Shown here: positions 54,001 through 63,451 of the stretch, piece by piece
Layout of the letters: every line of letters starts with the position of its first letter
How positions within the stretch are numbered: the stretch's first letter is position 1
Assembly: GCF_015679325.1 (NCBI RefSeq)
Contig: NZ_JADPVI010000001.1
Coordinates: 1,054,001-1,118,000 of the forward strand
Origin: Kaistella gelatinilytica
GTDB taxonomy: Bacteria > Bacteroidota > Bacteroidia > Flavobacteriales > Weeksellaceae
Length of the DNA: 64,000 nucleotides
Direction: 5' to 3'
Notes under the pieces: generated by a model
Databases searched by the model: none
Seen by the model: only the letters and a program-made list of their open reading frames with translations
What the model was told of the DNA's origin: nothing
Made by a program: the position numbers and the translations under genes

Positions 54001-54204
54001 AGGGAAAGTGATGAAACGTTCAACATCGGGCGCTCCCAAACTCGGTGAAACGGTAATGATCTGAACCTGATTATCGGTAATATCAGGAACCGCATCGATG
54101 GGAAGTTTTGTGAGTTCGAACAGTCCATAAATTATTAAACCGAGCGTCATCAAAATGATGATCAGTTTATTTTTTATAGAAAATTCTATTATTTTATTAA
54201 GCAT
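51034..54204 (-). CDS. czcA: heavy-metal RND transporter, CzcA/CusA family
   Basis: 1056-residue proton-driven inner-membrane efflux pump of the HME-RND class. TM4 carries the family LGALDFGLIVDGAVIIVEA motif with the Asp of the proton relay. Twelve hydrophobic segments and two large periplasmic loops are present. The start MLNKIIEFSIKNKLIIIL is typical. Exact metal (Zn, Co, Cd or Cu/Ag) not assignable from sequence. Preceded by a DUF2231 gene. Confidence 0.93.
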   Translation of the reverse strand: MLNKIIEFSIKNKLIIILMTLGLIIYGLFELTKLPIDAVPDITDNQVQIITVSPSLGAPDVERFITFPLEQINYNIQGIKEMRSFSRFGLSVITIVFKDDIDLMVARQQVAERLQQVSKEIPINLGVPQMAPISTGLGEIYQYVVRPKKGYEHRYNPMELRTIQDWIVRRQLLGTPGVADVASFGGNLKQYEVAVNPAILKSMGVTITEVFNALQKNNQNTGGAYIEKGPSVLFIRTEGLMNKIPDIENTVIKNLADGTPILIKNIGKVQYGKAIRYGAMTYNGEGEVAGAVVMMMKGANSNEVIKLVKSRIEEIQKTLPEGVKIDAFLDRTKMVNNAIGTVSKNLLEGALIVIFVLVLFLGNFRAGLLVASVIPLAMLFAIIMMNIFGVSGNLMSLGALDFGLIVDGAVIIVEAILHRFKHLTKFQDKKISQEFMDREVYTSSSTMMNSAVFGQIIILIVYLPILTLQGIEGKMFKPMAQTVIFALLGAFILSLTYIPMMSSLFLSKKIDLKKNFSDRMMAKLESFYHKTLNFVLKIPNLVFFSVVGLFFVSLFVMSRLGGEFIPSLPEGDFAVDTRVLPGSNLKTSTDAVQKSSRILMKKFPEIEKIVGKTGSSEIPTDPMPIDASDMMIILKPRKEWTSAKSYNELSEKMSAELKKNLIGVTYSFQYPVAMRFNELMTGARQDVVIKIYGENLDSLKVYAEKLGAISKKIKGAQNIYVEPISGMPQIVISYKREALSQFGLNVEDVNNIVNTAFAGQSTGSVFEGEKKFDLVVRLDGEQRKNVDDVNNLLISTPSGTEIPLSTVASVELKESVNQIQRENAQRRIIVGFNVRNRDIQSTVEDLQKVVEKDFKLPTGYSISYGGTFENLQHAKSRLMIAVPISLLLILLMLYFAFNSVKYGLLIFSAIPLSMIGGIMSLWIRGMNFSISAGVGFIALFGVAVLNGIVLIAEFNRQKLKHSDLNDVVKIGGRTRLRPVLMTALVASLGFLPMALSTGEGAEVQRPLATVVIGGLLLATFLTLYLLPLIYIWFEEHFPDRRKKIQEISEEEDGYDE

Positions 54205-54249
54205 TTTTTTTCTTTAAAAATTGTCAGAGAATGTAGCGTGTACATCAAA

Positions 54250-54762
54250 TTATTGATCATCATGTTTGTCACTTTTGGAAGTCGGATCATCGCCCTCAAA
54301 ATTTCGATAATCGAAGTCTTTACCAGTTCTGATTTCAGTGTGTTTAATTTCACCACCGGTTGTTCCTACTTTTTGAGCAAAGAAGAGACAAACAATCGCG
54401 AGAATTCCCACTGCAAAGGGAGCATATTTTGATAATGCTGAATTTCTAAAACTTGCAATAAGCGCAAGCAATGAAATTCCACCTAAAACGTAAGTAAGGA
54501 TTGCAAAAATTTCGGAAAAATCGGCATGTTTTTCAATGAGGTTTTCAGAAAGACCAGCTATCTGTGTGGCAGAATTTTCTGCGTTTTCGCCTGTAACAAT
54601 CGCTGCAATAGAAGCTATGGCTCCTAGAATAAAGATAATGTAGGCGTTTCGTTTGGTAACTTCGGATTTACTGAAAATCCCGATAAGGAGTATAATGATT
54701 CCAACAATAGGAAATATGATCGGCAAATGGTTGACAACCAGATGCAAATGTAATTCGTCCAT
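54250..54762 (-). CDS. DUF2231-like membrane protein
   Basis: 170 residues, four hydrophobic segments, N-terminal HLHLVVNHLPI and late GGEIKHTEIRTG, with a polar, His/Asp-rich C-terminus. Direct paralogue of the island protein at 20527-21018 (ITGENAENS vs ITGEAAEET; SENLIEKHADF vs SENVIEQHADF). Second gene of the efflux operon, which suggests a metal- or heme-related membrane function. Confidence 0.75.
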   Translation of the reverse strand: MDELHLHLVVNHLPIIFPIVGIIILLIGIFSKSEVTKRNAYIIFILGAIASIAAIVTGENAENSATQIAGLSENLIEKHADFSEIFAILTYVLGGISLLALIASFRNSALSKYAPFAVGILAIVCLFFAQKVGTTGGEIKHTEIRTGKDFDYRNFEGDDPTSKSDKHDDQ

Positions 54763-54852
54763 TTTTTTTAATTTAAAATTTAATTCTTGTTTAGCATATC
54801 ATGAGTTGAAACCAAAAGATTTAACAACGCGGAATGCGAGAAAATTTTTAAA

Positions 54853-55236
54853 TTAAATCTTAGGAGGTTCCCAAATTTTTTGAAATACAGAAGGATAAAA
54901 CTTTTCTGAATAAGAAAAATTAGTTGAATAATCAACGTAAATTGACTGATGCGGAAAAATTAAGTTTTCCTTTTCCGGTGGAATGTTTAAGGTGATCAAA
55001 GTGCTCGAAAAATCATGAGTTTTAAAGGGAAGCTTCATATCCTCAGAATAATCTTTATCCTTTTTCTGTTCATCTAAATAATGCATTTTAAAAAATGCAT
55101 ATACCGAAATATCATGATCAGCGATCTTGTGTGAAATATAATGTTGCACGAGTTTCGGAAGTTTCGCCACCTGTCTAACTTCACAAAAAGAAGTAAGATA
55201 AGTAAAAACCATAAAATACAGCAACCATTTTTTCAC
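54853..55236 (-). CDS. secreted protein at the head of the efflux operon
   Basis: 127 residues: signal peptide-like first 17, then LPKLVQHYISHKIADHDISVYAFFKMHY with several His residues. I recall short proteins with the H-x3-HK pattern just ahead of CzcA operons in Bacteroidota; function not known, metal binding plausible. 90 bp upstream of the DUF2231 gene in the same orientation. Confidence 0.65.
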   Translation of the reverse strand: MKKWLLYFMVFTYLTSFCEVRQVAKLPKLVQHYISHKIADHDISVYAFFKMHYLDEQKKDKDYSEDMKLPFKTHDFSSTLITLNIPPEKENLIFPHQSIYVDYSTNFSYSEKFYPSVFQKIWEPPKI

Positions 55237-55426
55237 ATTACAAATTTACATATAATATGCAATACAACGCGGTAATTTGAGAATTTGGAATGAAACCAAA
55301 TAAAAAACATTAACTACATTTTAGATAGGTTTTATTAAGCACGAATCTTCGAATACTAATTAAAATCCCCGATCTGGGATTAATTTCTCGGAAATTTTAG
55401 CCTTCTATTTTTCGCAAAAAATTCAC

Positions 55427-55434
55427 TAAATTTG
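55427..55434 (+). promoter_or_regulatory. candidate -7 box for lysS
   Basis: TAAATTTG fits TAnnTTTG, 22 bp before the lysS ATG. The -33 partner is not clear. Confidence 0.45.
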
Positions 55435-55456
55435 CCGTCTTAAAATAGCAAGAAAA

Positions 55457-57157
55457 ATGCAGTTATCAGAACAGGAAATCATCAGGAGAGAAAAGTTACA
55501 AACCCTGGAAAAAATGGGCATCAATGCTTTTCCAGCCGAAGAATATAAAATTACAGATACTTCTAAAACCATCAAGCAAGACTTTGTTGAAGGTAAAAAA
55601 GTGACCATTGCAGGTCGTTTGATGAGCCGTAGAATTCAGGGAAAAGCAAGTTTTGCCGAACTTCAGGATTCAGAAGGTAAAATTCAGGTTTATTTCAACC
55701 GTGATGAAATCTGTACTGGTGAAGATAAATCGCTTTACAATGATGTTTACAAACACCTTTTAGACATCGGTGATATTATTGGGATTGAAGGTGAACTGTT
55801 CAATACGCAAGTTGGTGAAATGACAGTTAAAGTCAGCAATTTCAAAATTTTAACCAAGTCTTTACGTCCGCTTCCACAACCTCGAACAGATGAAAATGGC
55901 GTGACTTACGATGCCTTCAATGATCCGGAACTTCGATACAGACAACGTTATGTCGATCTGATCGTGAATCCTCACGTCAAAGAAACGTTTTTAAAAAGAA
56001 CGAAATTGTACAATGCAATGCGTCAGTTTTTCAATGATGCAGGTTATATTGAGGTAGAAACTCCTGTTTTGCAGGCAATTGCTGGTGGTGCCGCAGCAAG
56101 ACCATTTATGACGCATCATAATGCTCTTGATGTTCCATTATATATGAGAATCGCAAATGAATTATATCTAAAAAGATTGATCGTTGGTGGTTTTGATGGC
56201 GTTTATGAATTTTCTAAAAACTTCAGAAATGAAGGGATGGACAGAACACATAATCCGGAATTTACCGTTATGGAAATTTATGTAGCCTACAAAGACTACT
56301 ACTGGATGATGGATTTCACCGAAAAAATGATTGAACATTGCGCAATTGCTGTAAATGGCACAACCGATGCTAAATTTGGTGATCAGGAAATTAGTTTCAA
56401 AGCACCTTACGCGCGGGTTTCGATGACGGAAGCGATCATTAAATATACGGGTTTTGATATCACAGGGAAGTCTGAACAGGAACTTTTTGATTTTGCAAAA
56501 TCAATCGGAATCGACGTGAATGAAACGATGGGTAAAGGAAAGTTGATCGATGAAATTTTTGGGGAAAAATGTGAAGGAAACTTTATACAGCCGACTTTCA
56601 TAACAGACTACCCTATCGAAATGTCGCCTTTAACAAAAAAACACAGAACGCAGGAAGGCTTAACCGAGCGTTTCGAATTAATGGTTTGCGGTAAAGAAAT
56701 CGCAAATGCTTATTCGGAATTAAATGATCCGATCGACCAAAGAGAACGTTTTGAAGATCAATTAAAATTAGCCGAAAAAGGAGACGATGAAGCCGGACAA
56801 TTTATAGACGAAGACTTCCTAAGAGCCTTAGAATACGGTATGCCGCCAACTTCGGGAATGGGAATTGGTATGGATCGTTTGATCATGTTTATGACCAACA
56901 ATCAATCGATTCAGGAAGTATTATTTTTCCCTCAAATGAAGCCGGAAAAAGCAACACCAACTTTGGAACTGGATGAAGATGAAAAACTGGTTTTAGAGAT
57001 CTTGAGTTCTTCAGAAGAACCAATGACTTTGGGCTTGGTAAAAGTGAAGAGTAACCTTTCTGGAAAGAAATGGGACAAAGCAGCGAAAAATTTGACGAAA
57101 TATAACTTGGTTAAAGTAGAGAAGATCGACGATGTCGTTTTGATGAAAAAAATATAA
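55457..57157 (+). CDS. lysS: lysine--tRNA ligase, class II
   Basis: 566 residues: N-terminal OB anticodon-binding domain (about 60-160, VTIAGRLMSRRIQGKASFAEL) and class II core with motif 2 (NFRNEGMDRTHNPEFTVMEIY) and motif 3 (SGMGIGMDRLIMFM). The bacterial form is usually about 500 residues. The extra C-terminal 65 residues (DEKLVLEILSSSEEPMTLG...) look like a winged-helix tail. Confidence 0.95.
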   Translation: MQLSEQEIIRREKLQTLEKMGINAFPAEEYKITDTSKTIKQDFVEGKKVTIAGRLMSRRIQGKASFAELQDSEGKIQVYFNRDEICTGEDKSLYNDVYKHLLDIGDIIGIEGELFNTQVGEMTVKVSNFKILTKSLRPLPQPRTDENGVTYDAFNDPELRYRQRYVDLIVNPHVKETFLKRTKLYNAMRQFFNDAGYIEVETPVLQAIAGGAAARPFMTHHNALDVPLYMRIANELYLKRLIVGGFDGVYEFSKNFRNEGMDRTHNPEFTVMEIYVAYKDYYWMMDFTEKMIEHCAIAVNGTTDAKFGDQEISFKAPYARVSMTEAIIKYTGFDITGKSEQELFDFAKSIGIDVNETMGKGKLIDEIFGEKCEGNFIQPTFITDYPIEMSPLTKKHRTQEGLTERFELMVCGKEIANAYSELNDPIDQRERFEDQLKLAEKGDDEAGQFIDEDFLRALEYGMPPTSGMGIGMDRLIMFMTNNQSIQEVLFFPQMKPEKATPTLELDEDEKLVLEILSSSEEPMTLGLVKVKSNLSGKKWDKAAKNLTKYNLVKVEKIDDVVLMKKI

Positions 57158-57178
57158 AACACCTTAAACAATTCTATT

Positions 57179-57598
57179 ATGAAAAGAAATGCAACAGCCA
57201 TTTGGCAAGGTTCAGGTAAAGATGGAAAAGGAAATTTGACTACTCAAAGCACGACCTTAAACAAGACGCAATATTCCTACAGCTCGCGTTTTGAAGAAGG
57301 CGTCGGTACGAATCCGGAAGAATTAATCGCTGCAGCACATGCGGGCTGCTTCACAATGGCTTTATCTTTTAAAATAGATGAAGAAGGTTTCAAAGCAGAA
57401 AATTTAGAAACAAAATGTGTGATTAATTTGGACGCAAAAGAAGGAAAAATAACGGAATCTATGTTGACATTAGTCGCAAATATTCCGGGAATTTCTAAAG
57501 AAAAATTTGACGAATTAGTTGCTGATGCAGAGAAGAACTGCCCTATTTCTAAATTACTCAATACAGAAATTAGAGTAGAAGCAACATTAGTTAAATAA
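57179..57598 (+). CDS. OsmC/Ohr family peroxiredoxin
   Basis: 139 residues with the two redox cysteines of the family in AAAHAGCFTMALS and EKNCPISKLL. OsmC-type (not Ohr-type) by length and the GTNPEELIAAAHAGC segment. Thiol-dependent peroxide detoxification in the cytoplasm. It follows lysS by 21 bp and is ended by a clear terminator. Confidence 0.9.
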   Translation: MKRNATAIWQGSGKDGKGNLTTQSTTLNKTQYSYSSRFEEGVGTNPEELIAAAHAGCFTMALSFKIDEEGFKAENLETKCVINLDAKEGKITESMLTLVANIPGISKEKFDELVADAEKNCPISKLLNTEIRVEATLVK

Positions 57599-57626
57599 GA
57601 AAATTAAGGTTAACTGTTATCTTATT

Positions 57627-57656
57627 AATCCTCAAATTTTTTTGAGGATTTTTTTT
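57627..57656 (+). terminator. terminator after osmC-type gene
   Basis: AATCCTCAAA / TTTGAGGATT stem followed by eight T on the plus strand. A near-identical hairpin ends the gene group at 59433. Confidence 0.85.
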
Positions 57657-57933
57657 ATAAAATATTGCAATGTAAAACGTAAGAAATCAATTCTAGGGTG
57701 GTTTTACTTCCCGTTTTTATACGCAAATTCTTCTTGTAATTTTCGACAATGTGATAAGAAATGAAAAGTTCTTCCGCGATTTTTGGACAATTTTTTCTGT
57801 TGATCAATAAAGCCAGAATTTCCCGTTCTATCTTCGTAATGTTTGCTCTATTGACGTTGCTGCAAGGTTCATCATTATCAACAATCGCTTTGTAGAAAGG
57901 CTTTTTGGAATTTGAAGTATCGATCAACATCAT
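57655..57933 (-). CDS. small LuxR-type DNA-binding protein
   Basis: 92 residues. The C-terminal part (about 31-90) is a LuxR/GerE helix-turn-helix: ITKIEREILALLINRKNCPKIAEELFI, SYHIVENYKKNLRIKTG. There is no receiver or sensor domain upstream, so it is either a stand-alone regulator or a decayed response regulator. It converges with the OsmC gene and is divergent from the secreted protein. Confidence 0.75.
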   Translation of the reverse strand: MMLIDTSNSKKPFYKAIVDNDEPCSNVNRANITKIEREILALLINRKNCPKIAEELFISYHIVENYKKNLRIKTGSKTTLELISYVLHCNIL

Positions 57934-58232
57934 TACAGGTTGATATTTTCGATATCCCTTTTAAAGATCTTCTCTAATTCATTTTCTTTTTATTTTCCAC
58001 TTTTATAGTCGTGGAAATCGTTTCGTAATCAATTGGTTGAATTTCAGAAGCTTCCCTCATCTTCAATTGTAATTTTTCATTAAAATGACAGATATCTACT
58101 ATTTTGTTTTCAAACAAACTTAAGGATATTTACTTTATCAAAAAAAACTTTACAAATCTTCCTGATCATCGTTACAAAGGTAAAATACACAAATTCTAAA
58201 CTTATTTTTTAACAGATTAAAAAATTAAAATC
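57934..58232. other. gap between divergent LuxR-type gene and secreted protein
   Basis: 299 bp, AT-rich. It holds no open frame or repeat that I can support and presumably contains two divergent promoters. No clear -7/-33 pair was identified. Confidence 0.4.
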
Positions 58233-59219
58233 ATGAAAAAAATTATACTTCTATTAACGCTCAGTCTGTTTTACTTTGCCACTGCCACTAATCCTGTCTC
58301 GAAAAAATCTGGGAAAAATGTCAATATTTTGGCGCTCGAAAATTCAGTCGCGATCGACTTTACTACAGGCGAAGACAATTTAGACCACCGCGATTTTCAG
58401 AAAAATGTAGATGTAAGAATTACCTTTAATGGAAAACCTGATCTTTTTCTGGAGAATGTAAATAAAGGGGAAAACTGGCCAAACAATTCGGTGCGAAGAT
58501 TCGTGTCGCCATTACCGGCAAATATTGTGGTAACCGACATCAAAACCATCGCTGTAATGCGGGGAAATGCGAAAGGTTCCTGGAATAATGTCGATGGCGC
58601 AATGGCAGATAACTGGAATTTGGGAAAATTACTGGTTGTCGCTAATATTGCCGAAAATGGAATGATGAAAAGATATGTTTTAGCAGATTTAAAAGGAGTC
58701 GGCAGAGTTCCACTTTACAGATTTATCTACGAAAACAGAAATCCCTGCAGCTATTGCGGCGACACTTTCAAATATACTTTCCCTCATAATTATACACCTG
58801 CTATGACAACTCCCTCTGTATCGACAAGAACGAATGCCAAATTATCATTCACCATCGCAACGGGCGGAGATAATTTGGAAGGTGGCGATAATAACAATGT
58901 AGATATTACCATTCGAATGAGAAACAGCACGCAGGTTTATGTTCTGAGAAACATTAATGCCAAAAGAAAATGGAACAATTTTACGGAAGCAAGCCGTGTT
59001 ATGGAGATCACGAATTCTGCCGCCATGGATTTTAATGATATTAAGGAAGTAGAAGTTCGACACACAGGAGGCGGCGGTATTGGCGCAGATAACTGGGATG
59101 TCGATAAAATTTTTATCAGCGTTGAAAAAAATGGCGAAACAAAAATTCTGATGGATAGAGTCGGAACGCCTACCAGGAGATTTACCGGTGATAATAGAGC
59201 TTTAGTTGCTCGATTTTAA
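58233..59219 (+). CDS. secreted protein with two related beta-sandwich domains
   Basis: 328 residues with signal peptide (MKKIILLLTLSLFYFATA). Two related domains, about 38-165 and 200-325: both have an (I/L)x-F-T-x-(T/A)-G-(E/G)-DNL start, an N-V-x-x-x-x-W-x-N core, a DI-x-x-(I/V)-x-V strand and a G-x(3-7)-DNW motif. A CSYCGD segment lies between them. The fold recalls PLAT/LH2-like or jelly-roll domains; no catalytic residues noted. Function unknown, probably binding or host/environment interaction. Confidence 0.7.
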   Translation: MKKIILLLTLSLFYFATATNPVSKKSGKNVNILALENSVAIDFTTGEDNLDHRDFQKNVDVRITFNGKPDLFLENVNKGENWPNNSVRRFVSPLPANIVVTDIKTIAVMRGNAKGSWNNVDGAMADNWNLGKLLVVANIAENGMMKRYVLADLKGVGRVPLYRFIYENRNPCSYCGDTFKYTFPHNYTPAMTTPSVSTRTNAKLSFTIATGGDNLEGGDNNNVDITIRMRNSTQVYVLRNINAKRKWNNFTEASRVMEITNSAAMDFNDIKEVEVRHTGGGGIGADNWDVDKIFISVEKNGETKILMDRVGTPTRRFTGDNRALVARF

Positions 59220-59229
59220 AAAGAATACC

Positions 59230-59337
59230 ATGAAAACATTTGTGTTATTATTGATCTTCGCAATACCTAATTCGTGCAGATATCATCAAAAAGTGATTTT
59301 AGATCAGTCCGTTGCAAAATTAGAAGCGACAAAATAA
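59230..59337 (+). CDS. very small lipoprotein
   Basis: 35 residues, MKTFVLLLIFAIPNSCRYHQ and a short tail KVILDQSVAKLEATK. A lipobox-like IPNSC at residues 12-16 would leave a mature lipopeptide of 20 residues. Starts 10 bp after the secreted two-domain protein, so co-transcription is likely. Translation is unproved. Confidence 0.5.
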   Translation: MKTFVLLLIFAIPNSCRYHQKVILDQSVAKLEATK

Positions 59338-59432
59338 ATAGACCTGTTAAATTAATTCCGGAATTCTAATATTAATTTCAAAGTTCATAATGAGACCGAT
59401 TAATTATTCATAACCATAGAAAACTTAGATTT

Positions 59433-59462
59433 TAAATCCTCAAATATTTTGAGGATTTTTTC
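59433..59462 (+). terminator. terminator after the small lipoprotein
   Basis: AAATCCTCAAA / TTTGAGGATTTTTT hairpin with T run on the plus strand, nearly the same sequence as the terminator at 57627. Confidence 0.8.
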
Positions 59463-59497
59463 ATGAAAAACGCTCCTAATTTTATGACTTTGTTAAC

Positions 59498-59528
59498 TTT
59501 GATGTTACATCGAAATTCAGTATATTTG
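59498..59528 (+). promoter_or_regulatory. gyrB promoter
   Basis: TTTG (59498-59501), 19-bp spacer, TATATTTG (59521-59528): a full flavobacterial -33/-7 pair about 100 bp before gyrB, which leaves a moderately long untranslated leader. Confidence 0.75.
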
Positions 59529-59577
59529 TGAGCCTTTTGAAAAAATAAAAAAGACGAAAATTTCAGTTAAAATTTAA

Positions 59578-61566
<1,989 letters not shown>

Positions 61567-61587
61567 GATTTCTTAAAATAATTATAT

Positions 61588-61619
61588 AAAACTGTTCAAA
61601 ATATTGAGCAGTTTTTTTT
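61588..61619 (+). terminator. gyrB terminator
   Basis: AAACTGTTCAA / TTGAGCAGTTT stem with one G-U, then seven T on the plus strand, 22 bp after the gyrB stop. Confidence 0.8.
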
Positions 61620-61717
61620 ATTCAAAATCGTGAACAATACAAAGTTTACGATTTTTTGGGTTCAAGAATTAGCTCCGTAACATTTTTTTAAATAAATAAT
61701 TTTCATTAAATTTAAAA

Positions 61718-62527
61718 ATGAAAAATTTCTTCGCAATTTCCACCATCTTCTTTCTATCTTTTATCAGCTGCAACAAAGAAAAAAATTCGGTAGAATCCAC
61801 TTCACAATTACCTGAAAAAACCGTTTCAACTCCTGAAAAATTTGCTATTGATTCTGTAAAAGTTGATGATTCTTTGAAGATTGACAATAATCTTACCATC
61901 GCTTTTAAATCGAAATTACTGGTCTTTTCCCAGATTAAAGATTCAATTTTACTGGATTCTATTTATGCTAAAGAAAACATTCATTCAACAAATTATTCCA
62001 AAGCAAACCTTACTAAAGAACTGGAAGCTAAAAAAGCTGCATTTTACACAGAAACGAAGAATGGATTAAAAGATTACAAACCAGATTTTAAACAAACATG
62101 GAACAACAATTCTGATATGAATGTTTTTTCCAATCAAAATGATTTGCTGACCATAAAATATTCAGGTGATGGTTTTACAGGCGGCGCTCACGGATATTAC
62201 TACGAATTTTACAAAGTTTTTGATCTTAAAAATAACAAAACGCTGTATCTCTCAGATATTCTTTCGGAACAGGACCCCAAAATCTGGAGCAGAATTTTGA
62301 TGGATAATTTCCTAAAAAATGATTTGGGAAAAGGACAGGCTGAAATGCTTTTAGTGAAAGAAATTCAGCTTAATGAAAATTTTTATTTTGGAAAAGACCA
62401 TCTGTATTTCCTTTATAATCAATACGAAATTACCGCTTACGCAGCAGGTCCGGTCTTGATCAAAGTTCCTTTTTCAGCCATTAAACCACTCCTTAAAAGT
62501 GAATTCAAAACGCGATTAGGATTATAA
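61718..62527 (+). CDS. DUF3298/DUF4163 (RsiV-like) lipoprotein
   Basis: 269 residues with signal peptide and lipobox FISC at about 15-18. The C-terminal half has SGDGFTGGAHGYYYEFYKVFDLKNNKTLYLSDIL and HLYFLYNQYEITAYAAGPVLIKVPFS, the pattern of the DUF4163/DUF3298 pair. RsiV of this type binds lysozyme in Bacillus, but here there is no sigma factor nearby. Function open. Confidence 0.8.
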   Translation: MKNFFAISTIFFLSFISCNKEKNSVESTSQLPEKTVSTPEKFAIDSVKVDDSLKIDNNLTIAFKSKLLVFSQIKDSILLDSIYAKENIHSTNYSKANLTKELEAKKAAFYTETKNGLKDYKPDFKQTWNNNSDMNVFSNQNDLLTIKYSGDGFTGGAHGYYYEFYKVFDLKNNKTLYLSDILSEQDPKIWSRILMDNFLKNDLGKGQAEMLLVKEIQLNENFYFGKDHLYFLYNQYEITAYAAGPVLIKVPFSAIKPLLKSEFKTRLGL

Positions 62528-62565
62528 TAATTTTGAAGATATCAGGTTTAATGATCTGCTTTCTT

Positions 62566-62573
62566 TACTTTTG
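62566..62573 (+). promoter_or_regulatory. candidate -7 box, near-leaderless start of lipid kinase
   Basis: TACTTTTG ends 6 bp before the ATG at 62580 and overlaps a TTG at 62571, which supports the ATG as start. Confidence 0.4.
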
Positions 62574-62579
62574 CAAACC

Positions 62580-63431
62580 ATGAAAAAAGTAGCTTTCATC
62601 ATCAATCCTTATTCTGCAAAGAAAAATTATCAGCCTTTTGTTGATTCCTTAAAAAAAAGGATCGAAAAGGCAAATTTTTATATTTCAGAATCTCTCGAAG
62701 GGACTGAAACTTTCATTAAAGAAAATTTTGAAAATACCGATATATTTGTAGCAGTTGGTGGCGATGGAACCATTTCCTCTGTTGCAAAAAGCCTTATTAA
62801 TACTGGAAAAATTCTTGCCATATTTCCGGCAGGTTCTGGAAATGGTTTTTCAAATGAGACCAATTTTACTAAAAACTTAGACGGTCTTTTAGCCAAAATT
62901 AAAGCCTGTCAATTCCGGGAAATCGACACTTTCAAAGTTAATGATCAACTTTCTATAAACGTTTCAGGTACAGGTTTCGACGGGAAAGTCGTGAAAGAAT
63001 TCGAAAAAACAAGCCGTGGTTTCAAAAATTATATTCAAGTTTCAATCAAAACTTTCTTTAAGTATAAACCCATTAATGTAAAATTTAAATCGGAAAAATT
63101 TAAACAGCACGACGGCGAATATTTAATGCTGAACGTGGCAAATACCCGTCAATTCGGAAATAATGCCTACATCGCACCGCATGCAAGTACAGTCGATGGT
63201 TTGGTAGAAATAGTTTTGGTTAAGAAATTCCCGTTAACCTATGGCGCACTTTTCGCAACTCGGATGTTCACAAAAAATTTAAAGGAAGATAAATATGTCA
63301 CTTATCTTTCAGTTCCGGAAATAGAATTTAGTGTGAATACCAAAGATTGGCACTTAGATGGAGAATACAATGAAATCTCCTCTCCTGTTCACATTAAAGT
63401 TTTACCAAAAAGCTTGAAGATTTTAGTTTAA
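62580..63431 (+). CDS. diacylglycerol kinase-family lipid kinase
   Basis: 283 residues of the YegS/DgkB family: KVAFIINPYSAKKN, VAVGGDGTISSVAKSL (nucleotide-binding GGDGT) and FPAGSGNGFSNE. ATP-dependent phosphorylation of diacylglycerol or a sphingoid base. The start is the ATG at 62580. Lipid substrate unknown; Bacteroidota also have sphingolipids. Confidence 0.88.
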   Translation: MKKVAFIINPYSAKKNYQPFVDSLKKRIEKANFYISESLEGTETFIKENFENTDIFVAVGGDGTISSVAKSLINTGKILAIFPAGSGNGFSNETNFTKNLDGLLAKIKACQFREIDTFKVNDQLSINVSGTGFDGKVVKEFEKTSRGFKNYIQVSIKTFFKYKPINVKFKSEKFKQHDGEYLMLNVANTRQFGNNAYIAPHASTVDGLVEIVLVKKFPLTYGALFATRMFTKNLKEDKYVTYLSVPEIEFSVNTKDWHLDGEYNEISSPVHIKVLPKSLKILV

Positions 63432-63451
63432 GATTTAGATCTTTTTACAAC

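Noticed and set aside
57627-59462. near-identical hairpins at 57627 and 59433 as ends of a mobile element
   Set aside because: Both are followed by T runs downstream of plus-strand genes; they are better explained as ordinary terminators of similar sequence.
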